A stretch of 64,000 nucleotides of DNA, taken from contig NZ_FWER01000011.1 in assembly GCF_900169785.1 (NCBI RefSeq), positions 62,001 through 126,000 of the forward strand, written 5' to 3'. Below, in pieces: positions 15,619 to 24,977 of this stretch (positions are counted from its first letter, which is position 1; each line of letters begins with the position of its first letter). A model generated the notes under the pieces. The model saw nothing but the letters and a program-made list of their open reading frames with translations, did no database searches and was not told the origin of the DNA. The DNA comes from Rhizobium sullae. Its GTDB lineage: Bacteria; Pseudomonadota; Alphaproteobacteria; Rhizobiales; Rhizobiaceae. Both the position numbers and the translations under genes were made by a program.

Positions 15619-16136
15619 TCGATGACAAAGGTCCTGAACATGACCTTCGATACTCGTCCTTGCGAGCGCAGGTCAACACGTTCCTGTATGTCATCCTTGA
15701 GATATTGAAAGCCGCGCGGCCCTTCGATCTGCTGAAGGGAAACGGTGCGGATGTAAGCCAGGATATCCTGGTGAATATCTTCGGCCACCTTCACATCCGG
15801 CGGGCCGTTGAAAAGCAGCGCCACTTCGAGGCGGATCCAGTTTTCCGAGGGATAGGCGAGGTTCGACGTGATCGGCTCGAGCTGAACGACGTTGTTCGCC
15901 TCGGTGGAGATGTGCGGCAGCCCGCCCTCTCCTTCCGGCTTCTCTTCGCCGCCCGCCGAAACCGTTTCTGCCGCCGCCTCGGCCTGCTCGGCGCTCTTGA
16001 CGTTCGGCGCAATCATGGTGCCGACGAACCAGCCGCCGCCGGCACCAAGAACGGTGAGCGCGAGCAAGCCTGCCCCCGTGATCAGCATGGCGGATTTCGT
16101 TTTCGGCTTGCCTTCGGTTTCTTCTGCGTCTGCCAT
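15615..16136 (-). CDS. fliL: Flagellar basal-body-associated protein FliL
   Basis: A 173-residue protein with a short cytoplasmic tail, one membrane helix (about 17-40), a Glu/Ala/Gly-rich linker and a C-terminal periplasmic FliL domain (VQLEPITSNLAYPSENWIRL; then EDIHQDILAYIRTV). FliL surrounds or stabilises the MotA/B stator. It lies between flgH and fliP with a four-base overlap to fliP. Confidence 0.95.
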   Translation of the reverse strand: MADAEETEGKPKTKSAMLITGAGLLALTVLGAGGGWFVGTMIAPNVKSAEQAEAAAETVSAGGEEKPEGEGGLPHISTEANNVVQLEPITSNLAYPSENWIRLEVALLFNGPPDVKVAEDIHQDILAYIRTVSLQQIEGPRGFQYLKDDIQERVDLRSQGRVSKVMFRTFVIE

Positions 16137-16148
16137 TGTCGTCCGGCC

Positions 16149-16865
16149 CTAGAGCGGCGAGAAGAGATCGATGGCCTGCTGGCCGCGCGGCGGCTGCTGC
16201 ACTTCCATCAGACGACCGCGGCCGCCGTAGGAGATGCGCGCTTCGGCGATCTTCTCGTAAGAGATCTGATTGTCGGAATCGACGTCCTGCGGGCGCACGA
16301 TACCGGCGACGTTGAGGATGCGGATTTCCTGGTTCACGCGGACTTCCTGCGAGCCGCTGATGACGAGGTTGCCGTTTTCGAGGATGCCTGTGACCACGGC
16401 GGCGACGAGAAGCGTCAGCTTTTCCGAGCGTTCGATCTTGCCCTTGCCATCGGTGCTGGTGTCTGAGCCATAGGTTATGTCCGTCTGGGAATTCGGATTC
16501 CAGCCCAAGATGTTTGCGTCTACGTCCCAATTGAGGCCGCTCGAATTCTGGCGGCTGCGATTGGTTTCGTTGTCGAACGTCGCCTTGTCGTTGATCTGGA
16601 TATTGACCGTTAGGATATCGCCGACGTTGAGCGCGCGCGCATCCTTGAAGAGGGCCGCTTGGGAATCGCTCCACAGCGAATAGCCTTGCGCTACTTGGCG
16701 CGGCTGTTTCGGATAAAGTGCCATCTGGGGTGTCTGGCCATAGGCAAGGCCGCTGCCGATCGGACTCATGGCGGGTGCCCGGCCGATCTCCCTCACAGCC
16801 TGCGGCGACTGGCAGCCTGCAAGAAGGGCAACGGCGGCAATGGCAGCCGGGAAACGCTTGTTCAT
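16149..16865 (-). CDS. flgH: Flagellar L-ring lipoprotein FlgH
   Basis: A 238-residue outer-membrane lipoprotein. The lipobox LLAGC places the modified Cys at residue 18. Motifs SLWSDSQAALFKDARALNVG and LTVNIQINDKATFDNETNRS are typical of the L-ring. With FlgI it forms the bushing for the rod. The start overlaps the motE stop by four bases. Confidence 0.96.
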   Translation of the reverse strand: MNKRFPAAIAAVALLAGCQSPQAVREIGRAPAMSPIGSGLAYGQTPQMALYPKQPRQVAQGYSLWSDSQAALFKDARALNVGDILTVNIQINDKATFDNETNRSRQNSSGLNWDVDANILGWNPNSQTDITYGSDTSTDGKGKIERSEKLTLLVAAVVTGILENGNLVISGSQEVRVNQEIRILNVAGIVRPQDVDSDNQISYEKIAEARISYGGRGRLMEVQQPPRGQQAIDLFSPL

Positions 16866-17404
16866 GAGGGATCCTTCGACGTATTGGGATCGGACGCGCT
16901 GGCGATGATATTGGCGATGACTGCCGCTTTCAGCGGGTCCATCTCGTTCAGGATCACGCTCGATTGACGCGAGCCGAGCCGCATGATCACCGCTGCTGCG
17001 ACCTCGATCTTGACTTCCTGAAGCTGCAGCGCCGCCGCATCCGGCTTCATGTTCTTGTAGATATCGATGAGACCGGCCTCGGCCTGCTTGACGAAGTCGT
17101 TGCGGCGCTTCAGCCAGTCCTGATATTCGGCCTTGCGCTTGTCCATCTCCGCCATGCGGGAGTCGATATCGGCGCGCAGCTTCTCGAGTTCCTGCTTCTG
17201 CAGCAAATAGCGCTGGTCGCGCGCCGGATCGGCGATGTTGGTGCAGAATTGCCTGATTTCCTCTTCCGACGTCAGGTCTCCGGCTGGCCTTGCCGCTTCC
17301 TGGGCGAAAGCGCTAGGGATGGAGAGAAGGACGACTGCGGCAAACGGTAGCGAGAACCGCCGCAGCAGATCAGAGATATTCATGTCGAACTTCGAGCCGA
17401 TCAT
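16862..17404 (-). CDS. motE: MotE, periplasmic chaperone of MotC
   Basis: A 180-residue exported protein with a signal sequence (LPFAAVVLLSIPSAFAQ), a charged coiled-coil segment (about 70-125; LLQKQELEKLRADIDSRMAEM) and a C-terminal MgtE-N/FliG-like helical part (VAAAVIMRLGSRQSSVILNEM). In Sinorhizobium MotE assists folding and stability of MotC. The ATG at 17404 overlaps the flgI stop; an internal ATG at 17383 would also leave the signal peptide intact. Confidence 0.9.
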   Translation of the reverse strand: MIGSKFDMNISDLLRRFSLPFAAVVLLSIPSAFAQEAARPAGDLTSEEEIRQFCTNIADPARDQRYLLQKQELEKLRADIDSRMAEMDKRKAEYQDWLKRRNDFVKQAEAGLIDIYKNMKPDAAALQLQEVKIEVAAAVIMRLGSRQSSVILNEMDPLKAAVIANIIASASDPNTSKDPS

Positions 17405-18522
17405 TGCAGTACGAGCTCCGCCTGCAGCGCGCCAGCGGACTTAATGCCCTGCAAGATCGCGATGATACCATCCGGTTTGACGCCAATGTTGTTGAGACCT
17501 GCAACCAGAGTCCTGAGGTCGGGACCGTCGAGGATCGCGACGCGCCCGCCGTTCTGCTGTGCGGCGATATCGGTCTGCGGCTGAACGGCAGTGACGCCGC
17601 GCGAGAAGGGTTCCGGCTGGATGATCTGCGGCAGCTCGGTGACCTGAACAGTTAGCGTTCCGTAGCTCACCGCAACCGGCGAGATGCGGACATCCGCTCC
17701 GATGACGATCGTGCCCGTGCGTTCGTTGACCACGACCTTCGCCGGCGTATCGGTCTCGACGACGAGGTTTTCGATATCGGCCATCAATCGCGTCAGGTCC
17801 GCCACGCGCGGCTTCTGGACGACGACTTCCTGCGCGTCCCTCGCCTCGGCGAGCGGACCGCCGAAGCGGGCAGCGGCATAGCCGTTCACCACATCGGCAA
17901 TGCGCACGGCCGTCGAGAAGTCCGGATTGCGAAGCTGCAGCACGAGATTGACAGAATCCTTGAAGTGCGAGGGAAGCTCGCGCTCGATTATTGCACCGCC
18001 CGGAACGCGGCCGGCGGTCGTGACGCCCTCAGTCAGGGTTGCTGCCTGGCCCTGGGCCTGAAAGCCGGACACGACGACGGAGCCTTGCGCGACCGCGTAA
18101 ATCTGGCCGTCGGCGCCCGACAGCGACGTCATGATGAGTGTGCCGCCGCGCAGCGAAGTCGCATCGCCCAGCGAACTGACGCTGACGTCGATGCGGCTGC
18201 CGGGGCTGGCGAAAGGCGGAAGGTTCGCCGTGACCATGACAGCTGCCGTATTCTTCGCGTTGGACTCGCCGCCTTGCGTCGAAATGCCGAGGTTCTGCAG
18301 CATGGCGCGCATCGACTGTTCCGTGAATGGCGATGCGCGGAAGCCGTCGCCCGTTCCCTGGAGACCGACGATGAGACCGTAGCCGATGAGCTGGTTGTCG
18401 CGTCCGGCCTGCAGTGAGGCGATGTCCTTGATGCGCGAAGTCAGCGCAAACGCCGGCGTCACATGCGCCATGCACATGGAAAGGGCCGCGAGCGCGGTGA
18501 GAATGCGAGAGACAATCTTCAT
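17401..18522 (-). CDS. flgI: Flagellar P-ring protein FlgI
   Basis: A 373-residue periplasmic ring protein with a signal peptide (residues 1-26, ending TPAFA) and the family hallmark RIKDIASLQAGRDNQLIGYG, followed by LIVGLQGTGDG. The C-terminal motif LVAGLNNIGVKPDGIIAILQ is also characteristic. Length is normal. The start overlaps the flgA stop by four bases; its assembly chaperone FlgA is encoded directly upstream. Confidence 0.97.
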   Translation of the reverse strand: MKIVSRILTALAALSMCMAHVTPAFALTSRIKDIASLQAGRDNQLIGYGLIVGLQGTGDGFRASPFTEQSMRAMLQNLGISTQGGESNAKNTAAVMVTANLPPFASPGSRIDVSVSSLGDATSLRGGTLIMTSLSGADGQIYAVAQGSVVVSGFQAQGQAATLTEGVTTAGRVPGGAIIERELPSHFKDSVNLVLQLRNPDFSTAVRIADVVNGYAAARFGGPLAEARDAQEVVVQKPRVADLTRLMADIENLVVETDTPAKVVVNERTGTIVIGADVRISPVAVSYGTLTVQVTELPQIIQPEPFSRGVTAVQPQTDIAAQQNGGRVAILDGPDLRTLVAGLNNIGVKPDGIIAILQGIKSAGALQAELVLQ

Positions 18523-19001
18523 TTTGCCGCCACGTGTATGGTGCCGTTGGCAAGCACTGTGCCGCTGACGATGACGCCCGAATCCATGTTACGAGCGCGG
18601 ATGACCTGACCTGTCGAGCCATCCTCTAGCGGAGAGCCCGCTGCGGAGATGGTCATGTTGCCGATGTTGAAGACGAGGCGGATCTGCGAACCGCGCGTCA
18701 CCGTGTAGGGCTCACGCAACGCCGAGATGGAGATGGTCCGGCCGGGCAGCAGCGTGCGCTTCGAGATCATGCCGCGAACTTCCTCGATGGATTTCGCGTA
18801 GCCGCCCGCAAGGTTCGGGTTGGTCACTTCGACTTCCTGAAGCTGGCCGCCGCTGATCGTTTCCCCGGGATAGATGATAGCCGTCGGCACGACCGCATAG
18901 CCCGTGCCGGCGCTCGCCGCGCCGGGGATGAAAATGCCTGCAGCAGCAACCGCGGCCAATGCCGTCAAAGCGACGATATTTCTCGCCCGGCGAAACATCA
19001 T
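18519..19001 (-). CDS. flgA: P-ring assembly chaperone FlgA
   Basis: A 160-residue exported protein. An N-terminal hydrophobic signal (about 9-31) precedes a short SAF-like domain with VPTAIIYPGETISGGQLQEV and the conserved C-terminal part GSQIRLVFNIGNMTISAAG. FlgA chaperones FlgI polymerisation in the periplasm. It is at the short end for the family, as usual in rhizobia. It lies 18 bases after flgG. Confidence 0.93.
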   Translation of the reverse strand: MMFRRARNIVALTALAAVAAAGIFIPGAASAGTGYAVVPTAIIYPGETISGGQLQEVEVTNPNLAGGYAKSIEEVRGMISKRTLLPGRTISISALREPYTVTRGSQIRLVFNIGNMTISAAGSPLEDGSTGQVIRARNMDSGVIVSGTVLANGTIHVAAK

Positions 19002-19019
19002 GTTCGGCCCTTTCCTCGT

Positions 19020-19808
19020 TTACTTCAGGTTCTTGCTGACGATGGAGGCCATTTCGTCGGCAGTGGTGATGACCTTGGAATTCATCTCATAGGCCCGCTG
19101 GGCCGATATCAGTTCGGTAATTTCCTTCACCGGATCGACGTTCGAGGATTCCAAGTAGCCCTGCTTCATGTATGCGAAGCCCTCTTCGTCCGGCGTGCCG
19201 ACGACCGGGTCGCCGGAGGCGGGCGTCTGCTGAAAGAGGTTGTCGCCGAGCGGCTGAAGGCCGGCCTCGTTGACGAAACTCGCAATCGTCAGCTGGCCGA
19301 GCGTTGTCGGATCCGTCTGGCCCGGGAGCTTGGCGGTGACTTCACCGGAGCGGCTGATCGTCAGTTCGGTCGAGCCGGTCGGAATGGTGATGCCGGGCAC
19401 GACTTCGTAACCATCGACGGTTACGAGCTGGCCCTGATCGTTCTTGTTGAAGGCGCCGGCACGCGTATAGAGCGTCGTGCCGTCTGGAGCCTCGATCTGG
19501 AAGAAACCCTTGCCGATCAGCGCGACGTCGAGGTCGTTGCCGGTCTGGCTGAGTTCACCCTGGATGTGCAGGTTGCGGATTGCCGATGTTTGCACGCCGA
19601 GACCGATATTGGCGCCTTCCGGAACGATCGCCTGATTGGCGCGGTTTGCCACGCCCTTGGCGCGTTCGGTCTGGTAGAGAAGGTCGGTGAACTCGGCGCG
19701 TGCGCGCTTGAAGCCCGTCGTATTGATGTTCGCGATGTTGTTCGCGATCACTTCGAGGTTGGTCTGCTGGGCATCCATGCCGGTTGCCGCAATGGCGAGC
19801 GCTCTCAT
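19020..19808 (-). CDS. flgG: Distal rod protein FlgG
   Basis: A 262-residue rod protein with the N-terminal motif [17 protein letters not shown] and the C-terminal motif [20 protein letters not shown], both diagnostic. The central part [15 protein letters not shown] segment ([18 protein letters not shown]) matches FlgG rather than FlgF. It forms the distal rod that crosses peptidoglycan. It lies between fliE and flgA in the operon. Confidence 0.97.
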   Translation of the reverse strand: MRALAIAATGMDAQQTNLEVIANNIANINTTGFKRARAEFTDLLYQTERAKGVANRANQAIVPEGANIGLGVQTSAIRNLHIQGELSQTGNDLDVALIGKGFFQIEAPDGTTLYTRAGAFNKNDQGQLVTVDGYEVVPGITIPTGSTELTISRSGEVTAKLPGQTDPTTLGQLTIASFVNEAGLQPLGDNLFQQTPASGDPVVGTPDEEGFAYMKQGYLESSNVDPVKEITELISAQRAYEMNSKVITTADEMASIVSKNLK

Positions 19809-19828
19809 CGGTTCGTCCTTAAATCCAG

Positions 19829-20158
19829 TTACATCTGCATCTTGGTGACTTCGAGAAAGGCCGACACGACCTTGTCACGGATTGCTATTGCGGTTTGAAG
19901 CGTCTGTTCGGCCTGCAGCATGGAATCGACCACTTCGCGGGTCGTCGCCGTGCCCTTGATGCCGGCGAAGGACATGCTTTCGGCGCCCTTCATGGTGTCA
20001 ACGGCCTGAGTTGCCATGTTGCCGAGAATGGCGGCGAAGCTCTGGTCGTTCTTGGCGCTTTCGGCTGCCGAAGAAGCCGTGGAGGAATTCTCGGTCGCAA
20101 CGCTGCCGATGCCGCGCGTGAGAGAGAGAGAACTGACGTTCTGTACGTTATTGATCAT
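19829..20158 (-). CDS. fliE: Hook-basal body complex protein FliE
   Basis: A 109-residue protein of typical FliE length. The C-terminal half, with [20 protein letters not shown] and [17 protein letters not shown], is the conserved helical part that joins the MS-ring to the rod. Start and flgC stop overlap by one base (TAATG). Confidence 0.95.
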   Translation of the reverse strand: MINNVQNVSSLSLTRGIGSVATENSSTASSAAESAKNDQSFAAILGNMATQAVDTMKGAESMSFAGIKGTATTREVVDSMLQAEQTLQTAIAIRDKVVSAFLEVTKMQM

Positions 20159-20574
20159 TATTGGCTCTTCAGAAGATCGATCGTGGAGGAGATCAGGTCG
20201 CGGGTCTGCTTGATGGTCTGCAGGTTAGCGTCATAGGAACGGTTGGCTTCGCGCATGTCCGCCATCTCGACCAGCATGTTGACGTTCGGGAGCTTGACGA
20301 CGCCGCGCTCGTCGGCGGCGGGGTTGCTCGGATCGTATTCGGTGGTGAAATCGGCCTCGTCGACGCCGAGCTTCTTGACGCCCACCGTCGTCACGCCGCC
20401 TGCGCGATCAACTTCTTCGCCGAACGTGATCGTCTTGCGGCGATAGGGATCGGCGCCGGGCGTATCACCGGTCGAGCGGGCGTTTGCGATGTTTTCAGAG
20501 ACGATGCGCAAACGCGTCGACTGCGCTTCGAGTCCGGAACCTGCGATCTTCATGGCTGCTGTCAAAGGATCCAC
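20158..20574 (-). CDS. flgC: Proximal rod protein FlgC
   Basis: A 138-residue rod protein with [20 protein letters not shown] near the N-terminus, a RKTITFGEE segment, and the C-terminal [20 protein letters not shown]. Length and motifs are standard. It lies four bases after flgB. Confidence 0.96.
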   Translation of the reverse strand: MDPLTAAMKIAGSGLEAQSTRLRIVSENIANARSTGDTPGADPYRRKTITFGEEVDRAGGVTTVGVKKLGVDEADFTTEYDPSNPAADERGVVKLPNVNMLVEMADMREANRSYDANLQTIKQTRDLISSTIDLLKSQ

Positions 20575-20578
20575 GGCA

Positions 20579-20971
20579 TTACTTCCTTACGGTCATCAAC
20601 ATCATTCGATGAAAGGAGCCGACCAGCGAGGTATTCAGCTCATACTGACGCTTGATTTCGCCACTCTTGGACAGTTCCTCGGCCAGACCGACGGTGTTGC
20701 CGGATTCCTGAACGCCGATCTCCTGGTCGAGAGCCGCTTCCTTGACGTCGATGTCGCCGCTGGTGCTGAAATCGTTGCCGCTGAAATGCACCGGGTTGGT
20801 GCGGGCCATCGTGATATCGGCCTTGTCGAGAACGGCCTCGAAGGGCGTCACGTCCTTGGCACGAAATTTCGGCGTGTTAGCATTCGCAATGTTGCCGGCC
20901 ACAACCTCCTGACGGATCGTCAGCCATTCCGCCTGCCGCGAGGCCAAGTCGAAAAGTTGAATCGGTTGCAT
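20579..20971 (-). CDS. flgB: Proximal rod protein FlgB
   Basis: A 130-residue rod protein with [19 protein letters not shown], the FlgB version of the rod motif, and the C-terminal [16 protein letters not shown]. It is the first gene of the flgB-fliP operon. The 159-base gap upstream contains the terminator of the preceding unit and probably the operon promoter. Confidence 0.96.
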   Translation of the reverse strand: MQPIQLFDLASRQAEWLTIRQEVVAGNIANANTPKFRAKDVTPFEAVLDKADITMARTNPVHFSGNDFSTSGDIDVKEAALDQEIGVQESGNTVGLAEELSKSGEIKRQYELNTSLVGSFHRMMLMTVRK

Positions 20972-21069
20972 GGGAACTCTCCGTGTTTACTGAGAGGACC
21001 CTACGGCGGTAATCTTGCGTCAGACTTACGGAGAATTCAGGCTTCGCTGCGGTCAGCTTTATTGGCCGT

Positions 21070-21110
21070 ACCAAAAAGGAAAGAGGCCCGTCGCCTTCGC
21101 GCGGAGCCTC
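21070..21110 (-). terminator. Terminator between orf186 and flgB
   Basis: On the minus strand, GAGGCTCC...GGGCCTC forms an imperfect 7-bp stem followed by TTTCCTTTTTGG, 20 bases past the orf186 stop. It separates the flgF-fliI-orf186 unit from the flgB operon. Confidence 0.6.
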
Positions 21111-21130
21111 CAGCAGGATCGCTGCGGCGA

Positions 21131-21691
21131 TCACTTGTTCTGGTAGATTTGGCCCCTGGAAGTCACGATCACCCATTTGCCGTCGCGCTCTTCCAGCGTG
21201 GCGAGGTGGCTTTCGTCCGGAAGGATCGATCCGACGCGCACGACATACATGCCCGAAGAATCCTCGATCAAGGCTCGGCCGTTTGCAACGTGCAGGAGCT
21301 TGAAGCCGGAAACGGCAGGGAACGGCTGGTCTTCGGGCACCATGGCACCCCTGTCGCTCTCCTTGCCGACATTCGAAACCGTCGCGGTCGTCAGCGGGTC
21401 AAAGGGAAGCTCTGGCTTGTTCTCGACCTCGTTCTTGTTGACCATGGCAAGCGGCGAGACACTGAAAACATTGCGCGCCGGCCAGTCCGGCAGGTCACGG
21501 CTCCGATCGCTCTGCGCGACGTCAATGCCGAACTTGTCCTCGTTGAAGAAGACGTACCAAGGGAAAAACGCCGCAGCACCTGCAAGCGTGAGCCCTACCA
21601 CAGTCAACACGCGGTCGAGCATCAGCGCTTGCCGCTTTTCCCGTGGCTTCAAGGGAGCGATGCGCTCATCATCGTCTTCGAATTTCGTCAA
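21131..21691 (-). CDS. Conserved-looking flagellar-region membrane protein of unknown function
   Basis: A 186-residue protein. It has a charged cytoplasmic N-terminus (about 1-27), one membrane helix (about 28-50, RVLTVVGLTLAGAAAFFPWY), a Pro/Asp-rich periplasmic linker and a C-terminal strand-rich unit (LLHVANGRALIEDSSGMYVV and RVGSILPDESHLATLEERDG). The last part resembles the small beta domains of PilP/GspC in pilus and type II secretion systems; this is a visual impression only. It begins two bases after fliI, where fliJ sits in many bacteria, but it is not FliJ-like (no coiled coil). It is probably a flagellar accessory protein. Confidence 0.75.
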   Translation of the reverse strand: MTKFEDDDERIAPLKPREKRQALMLDRVLTVVGLTLAGAAAFFPWYVFFNEDKFGIDVAQSDRSRDLPDWPARNVFSVSPLAMVNKNEVENKPELPFDPLTTATVSNVGKESDRGAMVPEDQPFPAVSGFKLLHVANGRALIEDSSGMYVVRVGSILPDESHLATLEERDGKWVIVTSRGQIYQNK

Positions 21692-21693
21692 AG

Positions 21694-23100
21694 CTAACCT
21701 CTGGGTCTCGTCGGGATCGTTGCCGGCTGGTTCGGAATTCCGGCAGCGGTCTTGAGAGCAGCCGCCAGGTCAGCAAAGGCATCGACCGACGCGCGATCTC
21801 CCGGAGACTGTTTCAAAACATCGTAAATAATTGGTACCTGCTTGACCGCCATGTCCAAATCCGGATCAGCGCCCGGCCGGTAGCCGCCGATGAGACGCAG
21901 GTCGCGCGTTTCCTCGAAGCGATGGATCAGCGCCTTCAGGCGCGAGACGAGCTTTTCCTGATCCGGCGTCCAGGCCTTGCGGGCAAGGCGCGAAATGGAC
22001 GCCAAGGGGTCGATCGGCGGGTAACGGCCTTCTTCCGCAAGGCTTCGCTGCAGGACGATATGGCCATCGAGAATGCCGCGCGTCGAGTCGGCGATCGGGT
22101 CGTTGTGATTGTCGCCATCGACGAGGATCGAGATGATCGCGGTGATCGTTCCCGTGCCTTCCGGGCCGGGACCGGCGCGCTCTAGCAGCCGCGGCAGCTC
22201 GGTGAAAACCGATGCAGGGTAACCGCGGGCGATCGGCGGCTCACCGGATGCGGTCGCTACCTCGCGGATCGCATGGGCAAAGCGCGTGACGCTATCAACG
22301 ATCAGCAGTACGTTGTCGCCCTGGTCGCGGAAATGTTCGGCGATCGTGACCGCCGTCAACGGCGCCATCTTGCGCAGCATCGGGCTTTCGTCGCTGGTCG
22401 CGACCACGGCGATCGATTTCTTCATGTTCTCGCCGAGCGTATCCTCGATGAATTCGCGCACCTCGCGGCCGCGTTCGCCGACGAGCGCAATCACTACCTT
22501 GTCGAAGGTATCGGCCATTGCAAGCATCGAGAGAAGCGTCGATTTGCCGACGCCCGAGCCTGCGAAGATGCCGAGGCGCTGGCCGTGGCAAAGCGGAGAA
22601 AAAATGTCGATGGCGCGGACGCCCGTCCGGAAGCCCTTCTCGACGCGTTTGCGGGTCATCGAAGGCGGCGCGGTATTGGAGATTGAACGGCGATCGAGGC
22701 CATCGACGATCGGGCCAAGGCCATCGATCGGTTCGCAGAGCGAATTGATCGTGCGGCCGCACCAACTTTCGGCCGGCGATATGCGAAAGGCCCCTTTGCG
22801 GATGACCGTATCGTGGATGCCGATCGGTTCGCCCGGCTCGATCGGGCAGACATAGGCCAGTTCCGGTTCTACGCGGACGACCTCGCCGAGGTGGATGCCA
22901 GTCGCCGACTTGTGGGCGACAAACTCGCCGAGACGGACCTGCCGGGAAAGGCCGCTCACCGTATAGTGGCCAGCGGCAATGGTCTGCACATGGCCACCAT
23001 GCGCGACCGCAAATTCCGGCTTAGCATAGCGGCTGACGAGGCCGGCCAGGTGCCCCAGCTTCGGCGAAAGCTCGTCGTCGGTCAGCGTTGTCTTACTCAT
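21694..23100 (-). CDS. fliI: Flagellar export ATPase FliI
   Basis: A 468-residue F1-beta-like ATPase that unfolds and feeds export substrates. The P-loop GSGVGKST lies at about 181-188, the Walker B strand LLIVDSVTRFA at about 265-275, and the signature PRLLERAGPG at about 303-312. It is soluble and works with FliH and FliJ at the base of the export gate. It begins 16 bases after flgF and is two bases ahead of orf186. The candidate FliH is encoded 14 kb away (7131-7769). Confidence 0.97.
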   Translation of the reverse strand: MSKTTLTDDELSPKLGHLAGLVSRYAKPEFAVAHGGHVQTIAAGHYTVSGLSRQVRLGEFVAHKSATGIHLGEVVRVEPELAYVCPIEPGEPIGIHDTVIRKGAFRISPAESWCGRTINSLCEPIDGLGPIVDGLDRRSISNTAPPSMTRKRVEKGFRTGVRAIDIFSPLCHGQRLGIFAGSGVGKSTLLSMLAMADTFDKVVIALVGERGREVREFIEDTLGENMKKSIAVVATSDESPMLRKMAPLTAVTIAEHFRDQGDNVLLIVDSVTRFAHAIREVATASGEPPIARGYPASVFTELPRLLERAGPGPEGTGTITAIISILVDGDNHNDPIADSTRGILDGHIVLQRSLAEEGRYPPIDPLASISRLARKAWTPDQEKLVSRLKALIHRFEETRDLRLIGGYRPGADPDLDMAVKQVPIIYDVLKQSPGDRASVDAFADLAAALKTAAGIPNQPATIPTRPRG

Positions 23101-23116
23101 CCGTCAATCCTTCCGC

Positions 23117-23851
23117 TTAGCGGCTGCCGCCTAGCGTCTTGATCGCCTCGTTGAAGGAGTTTTCACTGTCGGTCGTCAGCGAGGCGATGCTTTCGAACGC
23201 GCGGTTGACTTCTATCAGCTGGGTGATTTCGCGCATGGCGTTGACGTTGGAGTTTTCGAGATAACCCTGCTCGACGCCGATATTGAACCGGTCGGTCACG
23301 GCCCGCGGTGTTTCCGTGGTCATGACGCCGCTGTTCTCATAGCGGAGGTAGCCCTTGTCGATATCGGCTTCAAAGAGACCGAGCGACGCGACCTGCCGGC
23401 CGCCTTGATAGATCATGCCGTCATTGCCGACCCTGGGTTCGCCGCCCGCCGTGTTCAGCTGGATCGGGGCACCGCCGGCGTCAAGGACCGGGTATCCGCG
23501 GATCGACACAAGCTCGCCTGTGTCCTTCATGGTGAAGCGGCCATCCTTGGTCAGAACCTGGCCCGCCGGCGTATCCAGAGCGAACCAGGCATCGCCCTTG
23601 ATCGCAAAATCCAGCATGTTGCCGGTGTGCTGCAGTTCGCCGCTGTCTCCGGAGAGATAGTCGTTGCCCTGTGAGACGAAGGCAACCTTCGCGTTCAGCT
23701 TGTTGTCCGTGTCGCTAAGCAACTGATTGAACTTGACTTCCGTCCCGCGAAATCCGGTCGTGTTCACGTTCGCCATGTTGTCCGCGATCGTCGTCAGGCG
23801 CTTTTCGAGTGCCATCTGGGATGACAAGGAAACATAAAGACCGGATTGCAT
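23117..23851 (-). CDS. flgF: Proximal rod protein FlgF
   Basis: A 244-residue rod protein starting MQSGLYVSLSSQMALEKRL with NMANVNTTGFRGTEVKFNQL, and ending with NSNVNAMREITQLIEVNRAF. The short internal region and the order flgF-fliI favour FlgF over FlgG; the true FlgG is at 19020-19808. The frame is open to 24013, but the additional 54 codons have no family similarity, so the ATG at 23851 is used. It is divergent from motA across 253 bases that must hold both promoters. Confidence 0.93.
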   Translation of the reverse strand: MQSGLYVSLSSQMALEKRLTTIADNMANVNTTGFRGTEVKFNQLLSDTDNKLNAKVAFVSQGNDYLSGDSGELQHTGNMLDFAIKGDAWFALDTPAGQVLTKDGRFTMKDTGELVSIRGYPVLDAGGAPIQLNTAGGEPRVGNDGMIYQGGRQVASLGLFEADIDKGYLRYENSGVMTTETPRAVTDRFNIGVEQGYLENSNVNAMREITQLIEVNRAFESIASLTTDSENSFNEAIKTLGGSR

Positions 23852-24104
23852 CTGAATAAGCTCCTGGTATTGGCGATGAACGGAACGAAAACCGGGGTCC
23901 CTGTCGTTTGTTCGACCACGGTTTTCGCTGAGGCGGCATCTCAGAAACGGGCGGATCGGCCCATTCGTCACCCTCAATCTGACGGCAAATCCTTGCGCGA
24001 AACTGGCATGCAAAATGCAAGCCGCAAGCGCCTAGCCATCAGCCTCACGCAAGCCAGCAACCCTATCCCTTGGGCTGAAAACAACGTTCAGGTTTGGACT
24101 GACG

Positions 24105-24977
24105 ATGAATATCATTATCGGATTGGTGATCACGGTCGGCTGTATTATCGGCAGCTTCATGGCGATGGGGGGAGAGATCGAGGCTCTGTTTCAACCTTTC
24201 GAGTTCGTCATCATCGGCGGCGCCGGTCTCGGCGGCTTTATCATGGCGAATCCCATGAAGGTCGTGAAGGATTCCGGCAAGGCGCTCGCCGAGGCGTTCA
24301 AGCACTCCGTTCCGAAGGAGCGCAACTATCTGGATACGCTCGGCGTTCTCTATTCGCTGATGCGCGACCTGCGCACCAAATCGCGCAATGAGATCGAAGC
24401 ACATATCGACAATCCGGCGGAATCTTCGATCTTCCTGTCAGCTCCGACGATCCTGAAGAACAAGGAACTGACGGCATTCATCTGCGACTACGTCCGTCTG
24501 ATCATCATCGGCAATGCCCGCTCGCATGAGATTGAGGCACTGATGGACGAAGAGATCAACACGATCCTGCACGACAAGATGAAGCCTTATCACGCCATCT
24601 CGATTATGGGCGACTCCTTCCCGGCGATCGGCATCGTCGCGGCCGTCCTCGGCGTCATCAAGGCCATGGCGCATATTAACGATTCGCCGGAAGTCCTCGG
24701 CCACCTCATCGGTTCGGCCCTCGTCGGCACGTTCCTCGGCATCATTCTGTCTTATTCGGTCTGCGCGCCGCTGGTTTCGCAGATCAAGGTCGTGCGCACA
24801 AAGCAGCATCGCCTCTACGTGATCGTGAAGCAGACACTGCTTGCCTACATGAACGGCTCCGTTCCGCAGGTGGCTCTCGAATACGGCCGCAAGACGATCT
24901 CGGCTTACGAGCGTCCATCGATCGACGCGGTCGAACAGGAAATGATGAACCCGGGTGGCGAGAACAAGGCGGCCTAA
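24105..24977 (+). CDS. motA: Flagellar stator protein MotA
   Basis: A 290-residue inner-membrane protein with four membrane helices (about 2-22, 33-50, 171-192, 203-225). Its proton-channel segment contains [20 protein letters not shown] and, in the last helix, [16 protein letters not shown]. The cytoplasmic loop that contacts FliG lies between helices 2 and 3. It pairs with MotB (5875-7134), which is unlinked here as in other rhizobia. First gene of motA-fliM-fliN-fliG-flhB-orf146. Confidence 0.97.
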   Translation: MNIIIGLVITVGCIIGSFMAMGGEIEALFQPFEFVIIGGAGLGGFIMANPMKVVKDSGKALAEAFKHSVPKERNYLDTLGVLYSLMRDLRTKSRNEIEAHIDNPAESSIFLSAPTILKNKELTAFICDYVRLIIIGNARSHEIEALMDEEINTILHDKMKPYHAISIMGDSFPAIGIVAAVLGVIKAMAHINDSPEVLGHLIGSALVGTFLGIILSYSVCAPLVSQIKVVRTKQHRLYVIVKQTLLAYMNGSVPQVALEYGRKTISAYERPSIDAVEQEMMNPGGENKAA

